Of a stretch of 35,798 nucleotides of DNA, positions 1 through 6,850 are shown one piece after another. The position numbers were made by a program, and so were the translations under genes. The stretch covers positions 1 to 35,798 of the forward strand of contig JAHCAK010000038.1 in the NCBI GenBank assembly GCA_019634955.1. Reading direction: 5' to 3'. The notes under the pieces are model-generated. The model saw nothing but the letters and a program-made list of their open reading frames with translations, searched no databases and was not told the origin of the DNA. Origin of the DNA: Burkholderiales bacterium (lineage in GTDB: Bacteria; Pseudomonadota; Gammaproteobacteria; Burkholderiales; Usitatibacteraceae). The first letter of the stretch is position 1, and each line of letters begins with the position of its first letter.

Positions 1-1229
1 TTGGCGAGCGGCGAGACGAGGGAGACCTCGCCGAAGAGCGCCGCGAGCGCCGGCCACAGCGCGAGCGTCACCGCGGCCTGCGTGGCGATGGCGCCGCGAA
101 TCGCGCCGGGTGGCCGGACGCGCAGGCCCAGCACGAGAAAGATCGCGCCCACCGCGCCGAAGGAGAGCCAGAAGCCGGGCGCGAGCACGGCCCAGGGGTC
201 GAGGAGAAGCACGGCGACCGCCGCCGCCGCCAGCACGCGCGAGGGCGAGGCGTGCCGGTCGAGGACGACGCTCGCCGCCGCGATGGCGAGCATCGCGAGC
301 GTGCGCTGCGCGGGAACGCCGAAGCCCGCGAGCAGCGTGTAGGCCGCGGCCGCCGCCACGCCCGCCACGGCCGCCGCCTTGCGCGCGGGCACCGCGAGTG
401 CCAGCGCCGGCACGCGCACCCACAGGAAGGCGACCGCCACGAAGGCGAGGCTCGCGAACATCGTCACGTGCAGCCCCGAGATGCTCACGAGGTGGCCGAT
501 GCCGGTGCGCCAGAAGGTCTCCCAGTCGGGCGCGGCGATCGCATCCTGGTCGCCGACGGCGAGCGCGACCAGCACGCCCGCGAGCCTCGCCTCGCCCAGC
601 GCCGCGAGCATCGACGAGCGCACCTCCCCGCGCAGGCGATGCACGTCCTGCGGCCAGCCCGGCTCGCGGGACGAAACCCGCTCCGGCGCGGGGGAAGCGC
701 GCACGTAGCCCGTGGCGCGGATGCCGCGCGCGAGCGCCCACGGCTCGAAGTCGAAGGCGTGCGGGTTGGCGAGCCCGCGCGGGCGCTTGAGGCGCACCGT
801 GAACCGCCAACGCTCGCCGGCGCGCACCTCGGGCGGCGGCGCGGCATCGCGCCCGGCGTACCAGGTGAGCGACAGGCGCGAGGGGAGCACCGCCCCCTCG
901 GTCGCCACGCGCCGCGGCTCGACGAGAAGGCGCGTGCCACGATCCGTGACGCGCGGGAGGTCGACCACCACCGCTTCCAGCGCGACATCGCGCCCTTCCC
1001 ACGCCGGCGGCAGCTCGTCGGCCATGCGCACCTGCGCGCGCCACGCCGCGTGGTCGTGCCCGGCCACGAGACCCGCGGCCACGACGAGGAACGCGCGCGC
1101 CCAGCCGCGCGCGAGCCTCGCGGCAAGGATCGCCGCCACGGCAAGGCCGGCCGTGCGCGCCTCCGGGAGCGCGGCCGCCTGCTGCAGCCACGCCGTGCCG
1201 GCCACGAACCCCATCGCGAACATGCGCAT
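1..1229 (-). CDS. comEC: ComEC/Rec2 DNA uptake channel, N-terminal part (runs off window)
   Basis: ComEC is the inner-membrane channel that takes single-stranded DNA into the cytoplasm during natural transformation. Reading the minus strand from the ATG at 1229 gives about 409 residues before the window edge. The start is followed by hydrophobic stretches, then a soluble DUF4131-like region, then the family hallmark G-I-G-H-L-V-S-I-S-G-L-H-V-T and several long Ala/Val/Leu-rich membrane segments of the Competence domain. The next in-frame codons upstream contain no better start before a TAA at 1281-1283. The C-terminal metallo-beta-lactamase-like part, if present, lies outside the window. It follows a secreted-protein operon on the same strand with a 51-base gap, so read-through is possible. 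The family call rests on the ISGLHVT motif and topology. Confidence 0.9.
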   Translation of the reverse strand, partial: MRMFAMGFVAGTAWLQQAAALPEARTAGLAVAAILAARLARGWARAFLVVAAGLVAGHDHAAWRAQVRMADELPPAWEGRDVALEAVVVDLPRVTDRGTRLLVEPRRVATEGAVLPSRLSLTWYAGRDAAPPPEVRAGERWRFTVRLKRPRGLANPHAFDFEPWALARGIRATGYVRASPAPERVSSREPGWPQDVHRLRGEVRSSMLAALGEARLAGVLVALAVGDQDAIAAPDWETFWRTGIGHLVSISGLHVTMFASLAFVAVAFLWVRVPALALAVPARKAAAVAGVAAAAAYTLLAGFGVPAQRTLAMLAIAAASVVLDRHASPSRVLAAAAVAVLLLDPWAVLAPGFWLSFGAVGAIFLVLGLRVRPPGAIRGAIATQAAVTLALWPALAALFGEVSLVSPLA

Positions 1230-1280
1230 CGCCCCACCCCCCCGAACCGCCCAGGCGCCGGGGCCCGATGCATGGATCGC

Positions 1281-1643
1281 TTAACGCGCGAGCGCGGAAT
1301 CCGCCGACACGGGTTCGTGCGAGAGGACGCACAGCCCGTGCTTCATGTCGAAGAGGTAGACGGGCTGGCCGTTGCGGCCGTTGCGGCGGAAGACGTGCGC
1401 GCCGGCCGGCGCCTCGGCGAAGCTCAGGCCCGCGTGCTCGAGGACGAGGCGCCCCTCCTGCCAGCAGCGCAGCGTGGGCAGGTCGTTCGCCTGCCGCTGG
1501 CTCACGGCAGGCGGCAGGTCCGCGCGCGGCGGCGAGATGGTGGGTTTCGCCTGCGCGGCTTGCGGCTGCGTCACCACCTCCGCCACCGCCGGCCCGGTGG
1601 CGAACAGCAGGGCGGCGAGGAAGAGCCTAGCGCACGAGCACAT
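1281..1643 (-). CDS. small secreted protein of the amyloid-like operon
   Basis: I do not recognise a family. The 120-residue product begins with a signal peptide (M-C-S-C-A-R-L then a Leu/Ala-rich core, probable cleavage after A-V-A). The mature part is short and has two cysteines about 45 residues apart (in R-C-W-Q and L-C-V-L), which could form a disulfide in the periplasm. I chose the ATG at 1643 because a GAGG motif lies about 7 bases upstream and the signal peptide then starts properly; an ATG at 1670 in the same frame would add nine charged residues. The start overlaps the 3' end of the CsgG/HfaB-like gene by 17 bases, so the two are probably translationally coupled. By position it may be an accessory factor of the secretion system, but that is inference only. 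Confidence 0.65.
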   Translation of the reverse strand: MCSCARLFLAALLFATGPAVAEVVTQPQAAQAKPTISPPRADLPPAVSQRQANDLPTLRCWQEGRLVLEHAGLSFAEAPAGAHVFRRNGRNGQPVYLFDMKHGLCVLSHEPVSADSALAR

Positions 1644-3254
1644 CGACCATCCTCGTCGCGACCGCGGCATTGGGAACCGAGGCGAAGGCGGCGGCCACCT
1701 CGTCCAGCGACTGCACGGGCAGGCGGTCGAAGTCGTTGCCGACGACGCGCGCGGGCAGGTCGCCCAGCAGGTCGCGCGGCGAGGCGGCGCAGAGGATGCG
1801 CTCCTTCAGCCCCTGGCGGTTGGCCACCAGCTTGAAGGGCATCGCGCCGGGGATCTGCAGCGCGGCCCCCGGCTGCAGCGCCGAGGAGCGCGCGAACCGG
1901 TTGGGGAAGAAGCGGGTCACGGCCCCCGTCTCGTCCTGCGACCAGCACGCGAGGTGGGCGGCGCGGTTCACGCTGGCGGTGAGGCGGATCTCCTCGCCGC
2001 GGCGGAAGCGCCAGTCCGGCGAGTTGCCGTAGAGCGCCAGCGCGAGCGCCTCGCCCACCGGCGGCGCGGGCAGGGGCGCGGCCGGCTGCGCGGCGGCCAC
2101 CTGCGGCTGCGGCACGGGCGGGCGGCCGCGGCTGCGCCCGCGGGGAGGCGGCGAGGATGGCGCGCGGCGACGCCGGCGGCCGCGTGGTCGGCCTTGAGGT
2201 AAGCCGCGAAGAACTCCTGGTCCAGCCGCGGCGCCGGGTCGAGGCCGAGCGCCTTGCGATAGGCGCTCACCGCGTCGCGCAGCGACTCGTCGGCCTCGCC
2301 GTCGATCTCGCCGTCGTAGGCGCCGCGCACCTTGAGCTGCCACTGGAAGTAGGTGACGAGCGCGCCGGGGCTGCCGTAGAGCGCGTAGTACCAGTCGGTG
2401 ATCTCGGCGGCGACGGCCTCGTTCGTGGCGTCCGCGCCGAGGCAGGTCCAGTACGGGATCTTGAGGAGCCGCCCGAAGAGCTCGATCGAGGCGAGCTCGA
2501 CGAGGCCGCGCAGGGCCTGGCTCGTCCCCTCGTTCCTCTCCAGCCCGCGCTCGAAGTTGAGCGAGAGGCCCTGGCTCCGCCAGGAGCCGCTCACGTTCGC
2601 GTCCACGCCCTGCCCTTCGCGCACGATGACCACGGAGTTGCGCGAGGCCACGCCCGGGACGACCGACAGGTCCTCGGTGCGGATGATCGTGAGGTCCACC
2701 GCCAGCACCTGCGCGGCGCCGAGGTTGGAGCGGCCGCCGCCCACGGGGCCCAGCTGCACGCCCACGTTGTCGGTGCGGCGCGCGAGGTTCTCTTCGAGCT
2801 GCGAGATCGAGCCGCGGATGCCGTAGTCCGGCACGTTCTGGTAGGCGCTCTTCCTCTCCGCCTCGCGCAGGAAACCGATCACGTTGGCCGAGTCCGCCCC
2901 GTAGGCCACGAGGCGCACGGCGTTGCTGCGGCGGGTCATGTCGGACACGGCGGAGATGAGCATGTCGCGCGTGCCCGCGTTCACCTTCTTCGTCGCGTCG
3001 TGCAGGTCCTCGACCAGCGCAGTCACCCCGGTCACGCCGTAGGTGACCATGAGGTTGTCCATGCAGCGAAGCGCCGGCGTGAACGAGGTGAAGGTCCGCG
3101 CGGGCGCCGCCTTCGGGCCCGCGCTCGCATCCCTGGCGGCGGCGACGACGTCCTGGCGGAGTTCGTCCGCCTTTTCCTGCGGCGAGGCGCAAGCGCCCGC
3201 GAGCGCGCAGGCCACGAGCGCCGCGAGGCGGCGCGCGACGGCGGGCTTCACCAT
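1627..3254 (-). CDS. CsgG/HfaB-like outer-membrane lipoprotein with DUF4384 domain, apparently frameshifted
   Basis: CsgG-family lipoproteins form the outer-membrane pore that exports curli subunits; HfaB is the Caulobacter holdfast homologue. The first frame runs from the ATG at 3254 with a signal peptide and a lipobox-like L-A-G-A-C (Cys22). Residues about 57-272 look CsgG-like: a predicted helix with D-M-L-I-S-A-V-S-D-M, then Y-G-I-R-G-S-I-S-Q, V-D-L-T-I-I-R-T-E and a closing Y-W-T-C-L. Residues about 285-338 resemble a peptidoglycan-binding domain (W-Q-L-K-V-R-G-A-Y-D-G-E-I-D-G). After about residue 357 the frame turns into low-complexity shadow, while the next frame encodes a recognisable DUF4384 domain ending V-D-V-L-V-R at 1627. 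One extra base near 2113-2180 restores a continuous protein of exactly 542 residues. The gap to the preceding gene is 7 bases. The frameshift may be real or a base-calling error in a GC-rich tract. Confidence 0.75.
2113..2180 (-). other. frameshift zone inside the CsgG/HfaB-like gene
   Basis: Good coding in one frame ends around A-Y-L-K-A-D-H (near 2184). Good coding in another frame resumes at P-V-P-Q-P-Q (near 2118). Between them is an Ala/Pro/Arg-rich GC tract with short C runs (2116-2118 and 2120-2122). Adding one C in this tract joins the frames as A-A-A-R-P-V-P-Q. I see no canonical slippery heptamer with a downstream stem that would argue for programmed frameshifting. Confidence 0.6.
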
Positions 3255-3261
3255 GGCGCGC

Positions 3262-3588
3262 CTACTTGCACTTGCCGAGGTTGATCACGGGGCCCGTGAT
3301 CACCACGGTGTTGTCGCGCGGGGTGGCGACGCGGCCGGGCGCCTTCCCCGAGTCGACGTTGCCGATGTTCACGCCGCACTCGCCCTTGCCGGCGGTGGCG
3401 GTCTTGTCGGCGCCCTGCATCTTGCCCTTGGCCGCGCCCGTGGCCCCGGCCTTGGCCTTCTCCTTGGCCACCTTGGCGGCCAGCAGCGGGTCGAGGTCGA
3501 GCATCTCGGTGCCGGCCGCCCGCGCGAGGGCGGGCGCGCCGGCGACCGCCGCGACCAGCGCGGCGGCGAGGAGCCTCGTGGTGCGCAT
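3262..3588 (-). CDS. small secreted protein, possible HfaA/minor-curlin-like subunit
   Basis: This 108-residue protein has a clear signal peptide (M-R-T-T-R-L-L, Ala/Val core, cleavage near A-R-A-A-G). A Lys/Ala-rich helical stretch is followed by a Cys-flanked tail: C-G-V-N-I-G-N-V at residues 71-78, then V-V-I-T-G-P-V-I-N-L-G-K-C-K. The N-I-G-N-V and I-T-G-P motifs also occur in the neighbouring eight-repeat protein, so the tail looks like about one repeat closed by a possible disulfide. An AGGAGG Shine-Dalgarno sequence lies at about 3593-3598, just upstream of the ATG. It sits between the repeat protein and the CsgG/HfaB-like exporter, the place a minor or nucleating subunit would occupy. 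Resemblance to HfaA or CsgB is by position and motif only; no strong family signature is visible. Confidence 0.7.
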   Translation of the reverse strand: MRTTRLLAAALVAAVAGAPALARAAGTEMLDLDPLLAAKVAKEKAKAGATGAAKGKMQGADKTATAGKGECGVNIGNVDSGKAPGRVATPRDNTVVITGPVINLGKCK

Positions 3589-3623
3589 GGAAGCCTCCTG
3601 TCCGGGCCCGCAGGCTGCCGGGC

Positions 3624-4454
3624 CTACTTCACGTTGCCGATGTTCGTCTGCTGCTCGTTCTTCTCGCCGGACTGCGACTGCGTGATGCCGCCGGGGATCA
3701 CGACCTTCGAGGTGCCGCCGCCGGTCACGTTGCCGACCTGCAGCCCCTGCGTGTTCTTCGTGCCGGTCTGGGTCTGGGTGATGGGGCCGGTCACCACGTT
3801 GCTCTTGCCCGTGCCCACCACGTTGCCGATGCCCATGCGCTGCTCGCGATTGGCGCCCGTCTGCGACTGCAGCACGTTGCCGGTCTTCACGTCGGAGCCG
3901 GCGCCGCCGCCCTGCGCGTTGCCGATCTTTATCTCTTGCACCGTGCCCTGGCCGCCCTGCTGCTGCGTCTGGGTGATGGTGCCGGTGCGCACCTTGGTCG
4001 TGGCGTTGTACTTGGCGTTGCCGACCTGCATGTCCTGCTTCGCGCCCGTGCCGCCGGTCTGCGTCTGGCGGATGGCCTTGGTGTCCACGTCGGACTTCCC
4101 GGTGCCCGCCACGTTGCCGATAGCCATGTTCTGCACGTTGTCGGAGCCGTGCAGCTGCTGCTGCGTGATGTCGCCCGTCTTCACCTTCGAGCTGCCGGTG
4201 CCCACCACGTTGCCCACGCCCATCTTCTGCTGGTTGCGGGTGCCGGCCTGCTGCTGCTTCACGGTGCCGGCCTTCACGTCGGACTTGCCGCCGCGCTCGA
4301 CGTTGCCGAGGTCGAGGAACTGCTTGTTGTCCTGCCCCGTCTGGCGTTGCTCGACCTTGTCGACCTTCACGTCGGATTTCGTCTGCGCCTGGGCGCCGAG
4401 GGCGAAGGCCGCTGCGACGGCGACGGCGAGGATCCGGAGGTTCTGGCGTGTCAT
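3624..4454 (-). CDS. secreted eight-repeat curli-like protein (candidate functional amyloid or HfaD-like anchor)
   Basis: The 276-residue product has a signal peptide (cleavage near G-A-Q-A at residue 23) and then consists almost wholly of eight imperfect repeats of 28-34 residues, starting at about residues 27, 58, 89, 121, 153, 187, 218 and 249. Each contains S-x-V-x-T-G-x-[IV]-x-Q-x-Q, usually G-x2-N-x-Q, and [IV]-G-N-[VA]. Regularly spaced Gln, Gly and Asn between alternating hydrophobic residues is the design of curlin repeats, which stack as a beta-solenoid amyloid, although the unit is longer than the ~22-residue CsgA repeat. There are no cysteines or membrane segments after the signal. 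A GGAG ribosome site precedes the ATG at 4454. It lies 39 bases after the OmpA-like gene and upstream of a CsgG/HfaB-like exporter, so secretion to the cell surface as a fibre or adhesin subunit is inferred. It could instead be a holdfast-anchor HfaD relative. Confidence 0.8.
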   Translation of the reverse strand: MTRQNLRILAVAVAAAFALGAQAQTKSDVKVDKVEQRQTGQDNKQFLDLGNVERGGKSDVKAGTVKQQQAGTRNQQKMGVGNVVGTGSSKVKTGDITQQQLHGSDNVQNMAIGNVAGTGKSDVDTKAIRQTQTGGTGAKQDMQVGNAKYNATTKVRTGTITQTQQQGGQGTVQEIKIGNAQGGGAGSDVKTGNVLQSQTGANREQRMGIGNVVGTGKSNVVTGPITQTQTGTKNTQGLQVGNVTGGGTSKVVIPGGITQSQSGEKNEQQTNIGNVK

Positions 4455-4493
4455 GGCTGGCTCCTTTGTGCGCGGAAAGGGTTGCTGCGGGCC

Positions 4494-5057
4494 TCAGGGC
4501 TGGCCCTCGACGACGACGCGGACGCGGCGGTTCGCGGCGCTGAAGGGGTCGCGGGGGTCGGCGAGCTCGCTCTTGCCCTTGCCCACCGCCGCCACCTTGC
4601 CCGGGGCGATCCGGTGCTTCTGGATGAGGTACTGCCGCGCCGACTGCGCGCGCAGCAGCGAGAGGGAATCGTTGTAGGCGTCGCTGCCCTTGGCGTCCGT
4701 GTGCCCCTCGAGGGTGACGCGGCCGACGTCCGCGAGCTCCTTCGAGGCGAGCGCGCCGCCGAGGGAATCGAGCACGTCGCGGCCGTCGGCCGTGAGGCGG
4801 GCGGAGTCGAACTCGAAGAGCACTTCGAGGTCGATCGCCCGCTTCGCGGGGGCGGAGGGCGCCGCGGCGGCGCCCGGGTTGAGCACGATGCCGCGCTGGA
4901 GCATCACGGGCGGCGCCTCGGGCTTCGCCAGCGCGCGCGCGATCTCGTCGGGAGACGGCTTGCCGCGCAAGGCCGGGACGCCGTCCTGGGAAGCGGCGGG
5001 CAACGCCGCCGCGCCTGCGGCCCACAGCAGGGCCAGGAGAACCGATCGGAACTTCAT
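4494..5057 (-). CDS. OmpA-family peptidoglycan-associated protein
   Basis: The 187-residue protein starts with a signal peptide (M-K-F-R-S-V-L-L, cleavage near P-A-A-S-Q). A short Pro/Ala-rich linker leads to a C-terminal OmpA-like domain of about 110 residues: V-L-F-E-F-D-S-A-R-L, L-E-G-H-T-D-A-K-G, Y-N-D-S-L-S-L-L-R-A and G-K-G-K-S. These are the residues that bind the meso-diaminopimelate of peptidoglycan in this family. No beta-barrel precedes the domain, so it is probably periplasmic rather than a porin. It is first in a five-gene operon with the repeat protein and the CsgG/HfaB-like lipoprotein, where it may anchor the assembly to the cell wall (inference). I chose the ATG at 5057 because it starts the signal peptide; longer in-frame starts lack one. 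Confidence 0.88.
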   Translation of the reverse strand: MKFRSVLLALLWAAGAAALPAASQDGVPALRGKPSPDEIARALAKPEAPPVMLQRGIVLNPGAAAAPSAPAKRAIDLEVLFEFDSARLTADGRDVLDSLGGALASKELADVGRVTLEGHTDAKGSDAYNDSLSLLRAQSARQYLIQKHRIAPGKVAAVGKGKSELADPRDPFSAANRRVRVVVEGQP

Positions 5058-5088
5058 GTCGCCTGCCTCGCTCCAATGACCCGATTTC

Positions 5089-5129
5089 ACTGTAGGCCGC
5101 GGCACCGCCGCGCGGTTGACGCAGGTCAA
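5089..5129 (-). promoter_or_regulatory. FNR/CRP-type box and -10 element of the amyloid-like operon
   Basis: TTGAC-N4-GTCAA at 5116-5129 is a perfect palindrome of the FNR/Anr/DNR type. On the minus strand a TACAGT hexamer (5094-5089, four of six matches to TATAAT) places transcription start near 5082, which centres the palindrome about 41 bases upstream, the usual class II activator position. The operon's first ATG follows at 5057. Which FNR/CRP-family protein would bind cannot be told from the sequence. Confidence 0.55.
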
Positions 5130-5174
5130 CGGCGCCCGGGCGCGCGGCATTGCAGCCGTAACGGCGGCGCGCGG

Positions 5175-5203
5175 GTGACAGCGGCGCCGGCAGCGCCCAC
5201 AAT
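5175..5203 (+). promoter_or_regulatory. predicted sigma-70 promoter for the DUF2062 gene
   Basis: GTGACA (5175-5180) and CACAAT (5198-5203) are separated by 17 bases, matching five and four of six consensus bases. The expected start near 5210 leaves a leader of about 40 bases to the ATG at 5250. Confidence 0.4.
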
Positions 5204-5249
5204 CGCATTGCCCTTTCGGCCCAGCACCGCGCGAGGCATCCCGCACCGC

Positions 5250-5807
5250 ATGATCCGCCGCAAGCTCCGCAACACGCTGCCCTCGCCGGAATCCATCCGC
5301 GGGCACCGGTGGCTCCACTGGTGCGCGCCGCTGCTCTCGCACCCGCGCCTCTGGCACCTGCACCGGCGCGCGGTGGCCCTGGGCGTGGCGATCGGCCTCG
5401 TGACGGGGCTCATTCCCGGCCCGGTGCAGATGCTCGCCGCCGCGTTGCTCGCGATCCCGTTGCGTGCCAACATCCCGGCCGCCGTGTTCACGACGCTCTA
5501 CACCAACCCCCTCACCTTCGTGCCGCTCTACATCCTCGCCTACAACGTGGGCCGCCTCGTCACGGGCGACGCCGCGCCCCTCGTGATGCCGCCGGACATC
5601 GGCTGGAGCTGGAGCGGGCTACGCGAGGCGGTGCCCGCGCTGCACGCGTGGATCGCCTCGCTGGGGCACACCCTCATCGTGGGGCTGGCCATCCAGTGCA
5701 CCGTTTTCGCCGTGGCCGGCTACGCGGTCACGATGGCCGCCTGGCGCGTGGTGGTGACGCGGGCGTGGCGCACGCGCCACCTGCGCCGCGCGGGGCGCGC
5801 TCCGTGA
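5250..5807 (+). CDS. DUF2062 domain membrane protein
   Basis: The 185-residue protein carries the DUF2062 pattern: a basic N-terminus, then A-L-G-V-A-I-G-L-V-T-G-L-I-P-G-P-V-Q, a second membrane segment with R-A-N-I-P-A-A-V, then Y-T-N-P-L-T-F-V-P-L-Y with conserved Asn-Pro. A further hydrophobic helix near the C-terminus gives three or four membrane segments in all. The biochemical role of DUF2062 proteins is not established; they are small inner-membrane proteins common in proteobacteria. The ATG at 5250 puts the first conserved helix at the usual depth. Its TGA overlaps the GTG start of the glycosylase gene (GTGA), which indicates translational coupling. Confidence 0.85.
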   Translation: MIRRKLRNTLPSPESIRGHRWLHWCAPLLSHPRLWHLHRRAVALGVAIGLVTGLIPGPVQMLAAALLAIPLRANIPAAVFTTLYTNPLTFVPLYILAYNVGRLVTGDAAPLVMPPDIGWSWSGLREAVPALHAWIASLGHTLIVGLAIQCTVFAVAGYAVTMAAWRVVVTRAWRTRHLRRAGRAP

Positions 5808-6421
5808 AGCCGCACTACTGGGAGGAGGCCAAGGCCCACCTCGCCAAGCGCGACCGCGTGCTGCGGCGGATCATCAAGGACTACCCGGACGCGAACCTGC
5901 GCACGCGCGGGGACGCCTTCCAGACGCTCGCCCGCTCCATCGTCGGGCAGCAGATCTCGGTGAAGGCGGCGCAGGCCGTGTGGGACCGCTTCGAGGCGCT
6001 CTCGGGCCGCGTCGCGCCCGCCGCCGTGGTGGCGCTGGACGAATCCGCGATGCGGGCGGCGGGGCTCTCGCGCATGAAGGTCGCCTACCTCAAGGACCTC
6101 GCGGCTCGCTTCCACGCCGGCGAGCTCAAGCCGCGCCGCTGGTCGCGCATGCAAGACGAGGCCATCGTGGCCGAGCTCGTCCAGGTGAAGGGCATCGGCC
6201 GCTGGAGCGTGGAGATGTTCCTCATCTTCCACCTCATGCGCCCCGACGTGCTGCCGGTGGGCGACCTCGGCCTGCAGCGCGCCATGGAGCGGCTCTACAA
6301 CGCCGGCGAGCCGCTCACGAAGGACGGCATGCGCAGTCTCGCCGAGCCGTGGCGGCCGTGGGCGTCGGTGGCGACCTGGTACCTGTGGCGGTCGCTGGAC
6401 CCGGTGCCGGTGGAGTACTGA
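5804..6421 (+). CDS. DNA-3-methyladenine glycosylase, AlkA/HhH-GPD family
   Basis: Enzymes of this family excise alkylated purines such as 3-methyladenine from DNA as the first step of base excision repair. The 205-residue protein shows S-I-V-G-Q-Q-I-S-V-K-A-A near the N-terminus, a helix-hairpin-helix Q-V-K-G-I-G-R-W-S-V-E, and the catalytic aspartate in L-P-V-G-D-L-G-L-Q. There is no C-terminal 4Fe-4S Cys cluster, which separates it from the MutY/Nth branches. Length fits the short AlkA-like type without the N-terminal TBP-like domain of E. coli AlkA. It starts with GTG at 5804 inside the stop codon of the preceding gene. Confidence 0.88.
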   Translation: MKPHYWEEAKAHLAKRDRVLRRIIKDYPDANLRTRGDAFQTLARSIVGQQISVKAAQAVWDRFEALSGRVAPAAVVALDESAMRAAGLSRMKVAYLKDLAARFHAGELKPRRWSRMQDEAIVAELVQVKGIGRWSVEMFLIFHLMRPDVLPVGDLGLQRAMERLYNAGEPLTKDGMRSLAEPWRPWASVATWYLWRSLDPVPVEY

Positions 6422-6431
6422 ACGTCACGCA

Positions 6432-6443
6432 CCCCTGCAGGGG
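6432..6443. repeat. perfect 12-base palindrome after the glycosylase gene
   Basis: CCCCTGCAGGGG lies 10 bases after the glycosylase stop. No T run follows directly, so it is at most a weak terminator stem. It may also be chance in GC-rich DNA. Confidence 0.3.
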
Positions 6444-6550
6444 CTGTCGCCATATTTCCTTGCACTACCCCCCGGCACGTCATTAACATTCGGGTGGGTC
6501 TCCTGCCAGCACCGCTGCACGGCCAACCGCAACTGATGGAGGGAATTTCA

Positions 6551-6850
6551 ATGGACGCTTTCGGAAGTCAGGAAATCGGCGTGTTGCTGTTCGCGGGATG
6601 GTTGTTCGTTTCGGTCACGACTTTGCCGAGGTTTGTCGAGAACCTGGGCACCCTCTCGGTCGTGATCCTTGTCGCCGGCGCCGCGATTCTCTTCGGGTTC
6701 GACGCCGTCGCTCCGAGGTCACCGCTTTACGTGGCCTTTTCCGGCCTGGTGCTCATCCTCGCGACCCTGATGGCGATCTTCCACTCCGAACTCCTGTTTC
6801 GGCGGCGGTCAGGTTACTGGCGCTTTGTCGGCCGCCCGTCCACGGAATAG
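6551..6850 (+). CDS. small hydrophobic membrane protein, unknown function
   Basis: The 99-residue product has three predicted membrane helices (about residues 9-25, 33-50 and 59-77) and a basic C-terminal tail (R-R-R-S-G-Y-W-R-F), so the tail is probably cytoplasmic. I recognise no family. An in-frame ATG at 6494 exists, but a good GGAGGG Shine-Dalgarno lies just upstream of the ATG at 6551, and the extra residues would not form a helix. The coding sequence is visibly less GC-rich than its neighbours, including TTG, GTT and TTT codons that are rare nearby. The stop codon directly abuts the ATG of the acetyltransferase gene at 6851. Confidence 0.7.
   Translation: MDAFGSQEIGVLLFAGWLFVSVTTLPRFVENLGTLSVVILVAGAAILFGFDAVAPRSPLYVAFSGLVLILATLMAIFHSELLFRRRSGYWRFVGRPSTE

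Noticed and set aside
252-1835. Long open frame on the plus strand over comEC
   Set aside because: Its product is Arg/His/Ala-rich with no domain, and the minus strand carries the ISGLHVT-containing comEC frame. It is a GC-rich shadow.
6460-6489. Possible promoter TTGCAC-N18-TAACAT before the small membrane protein
   Set aside because: The -35 match is only three of six and spacing is long; too weak to list.
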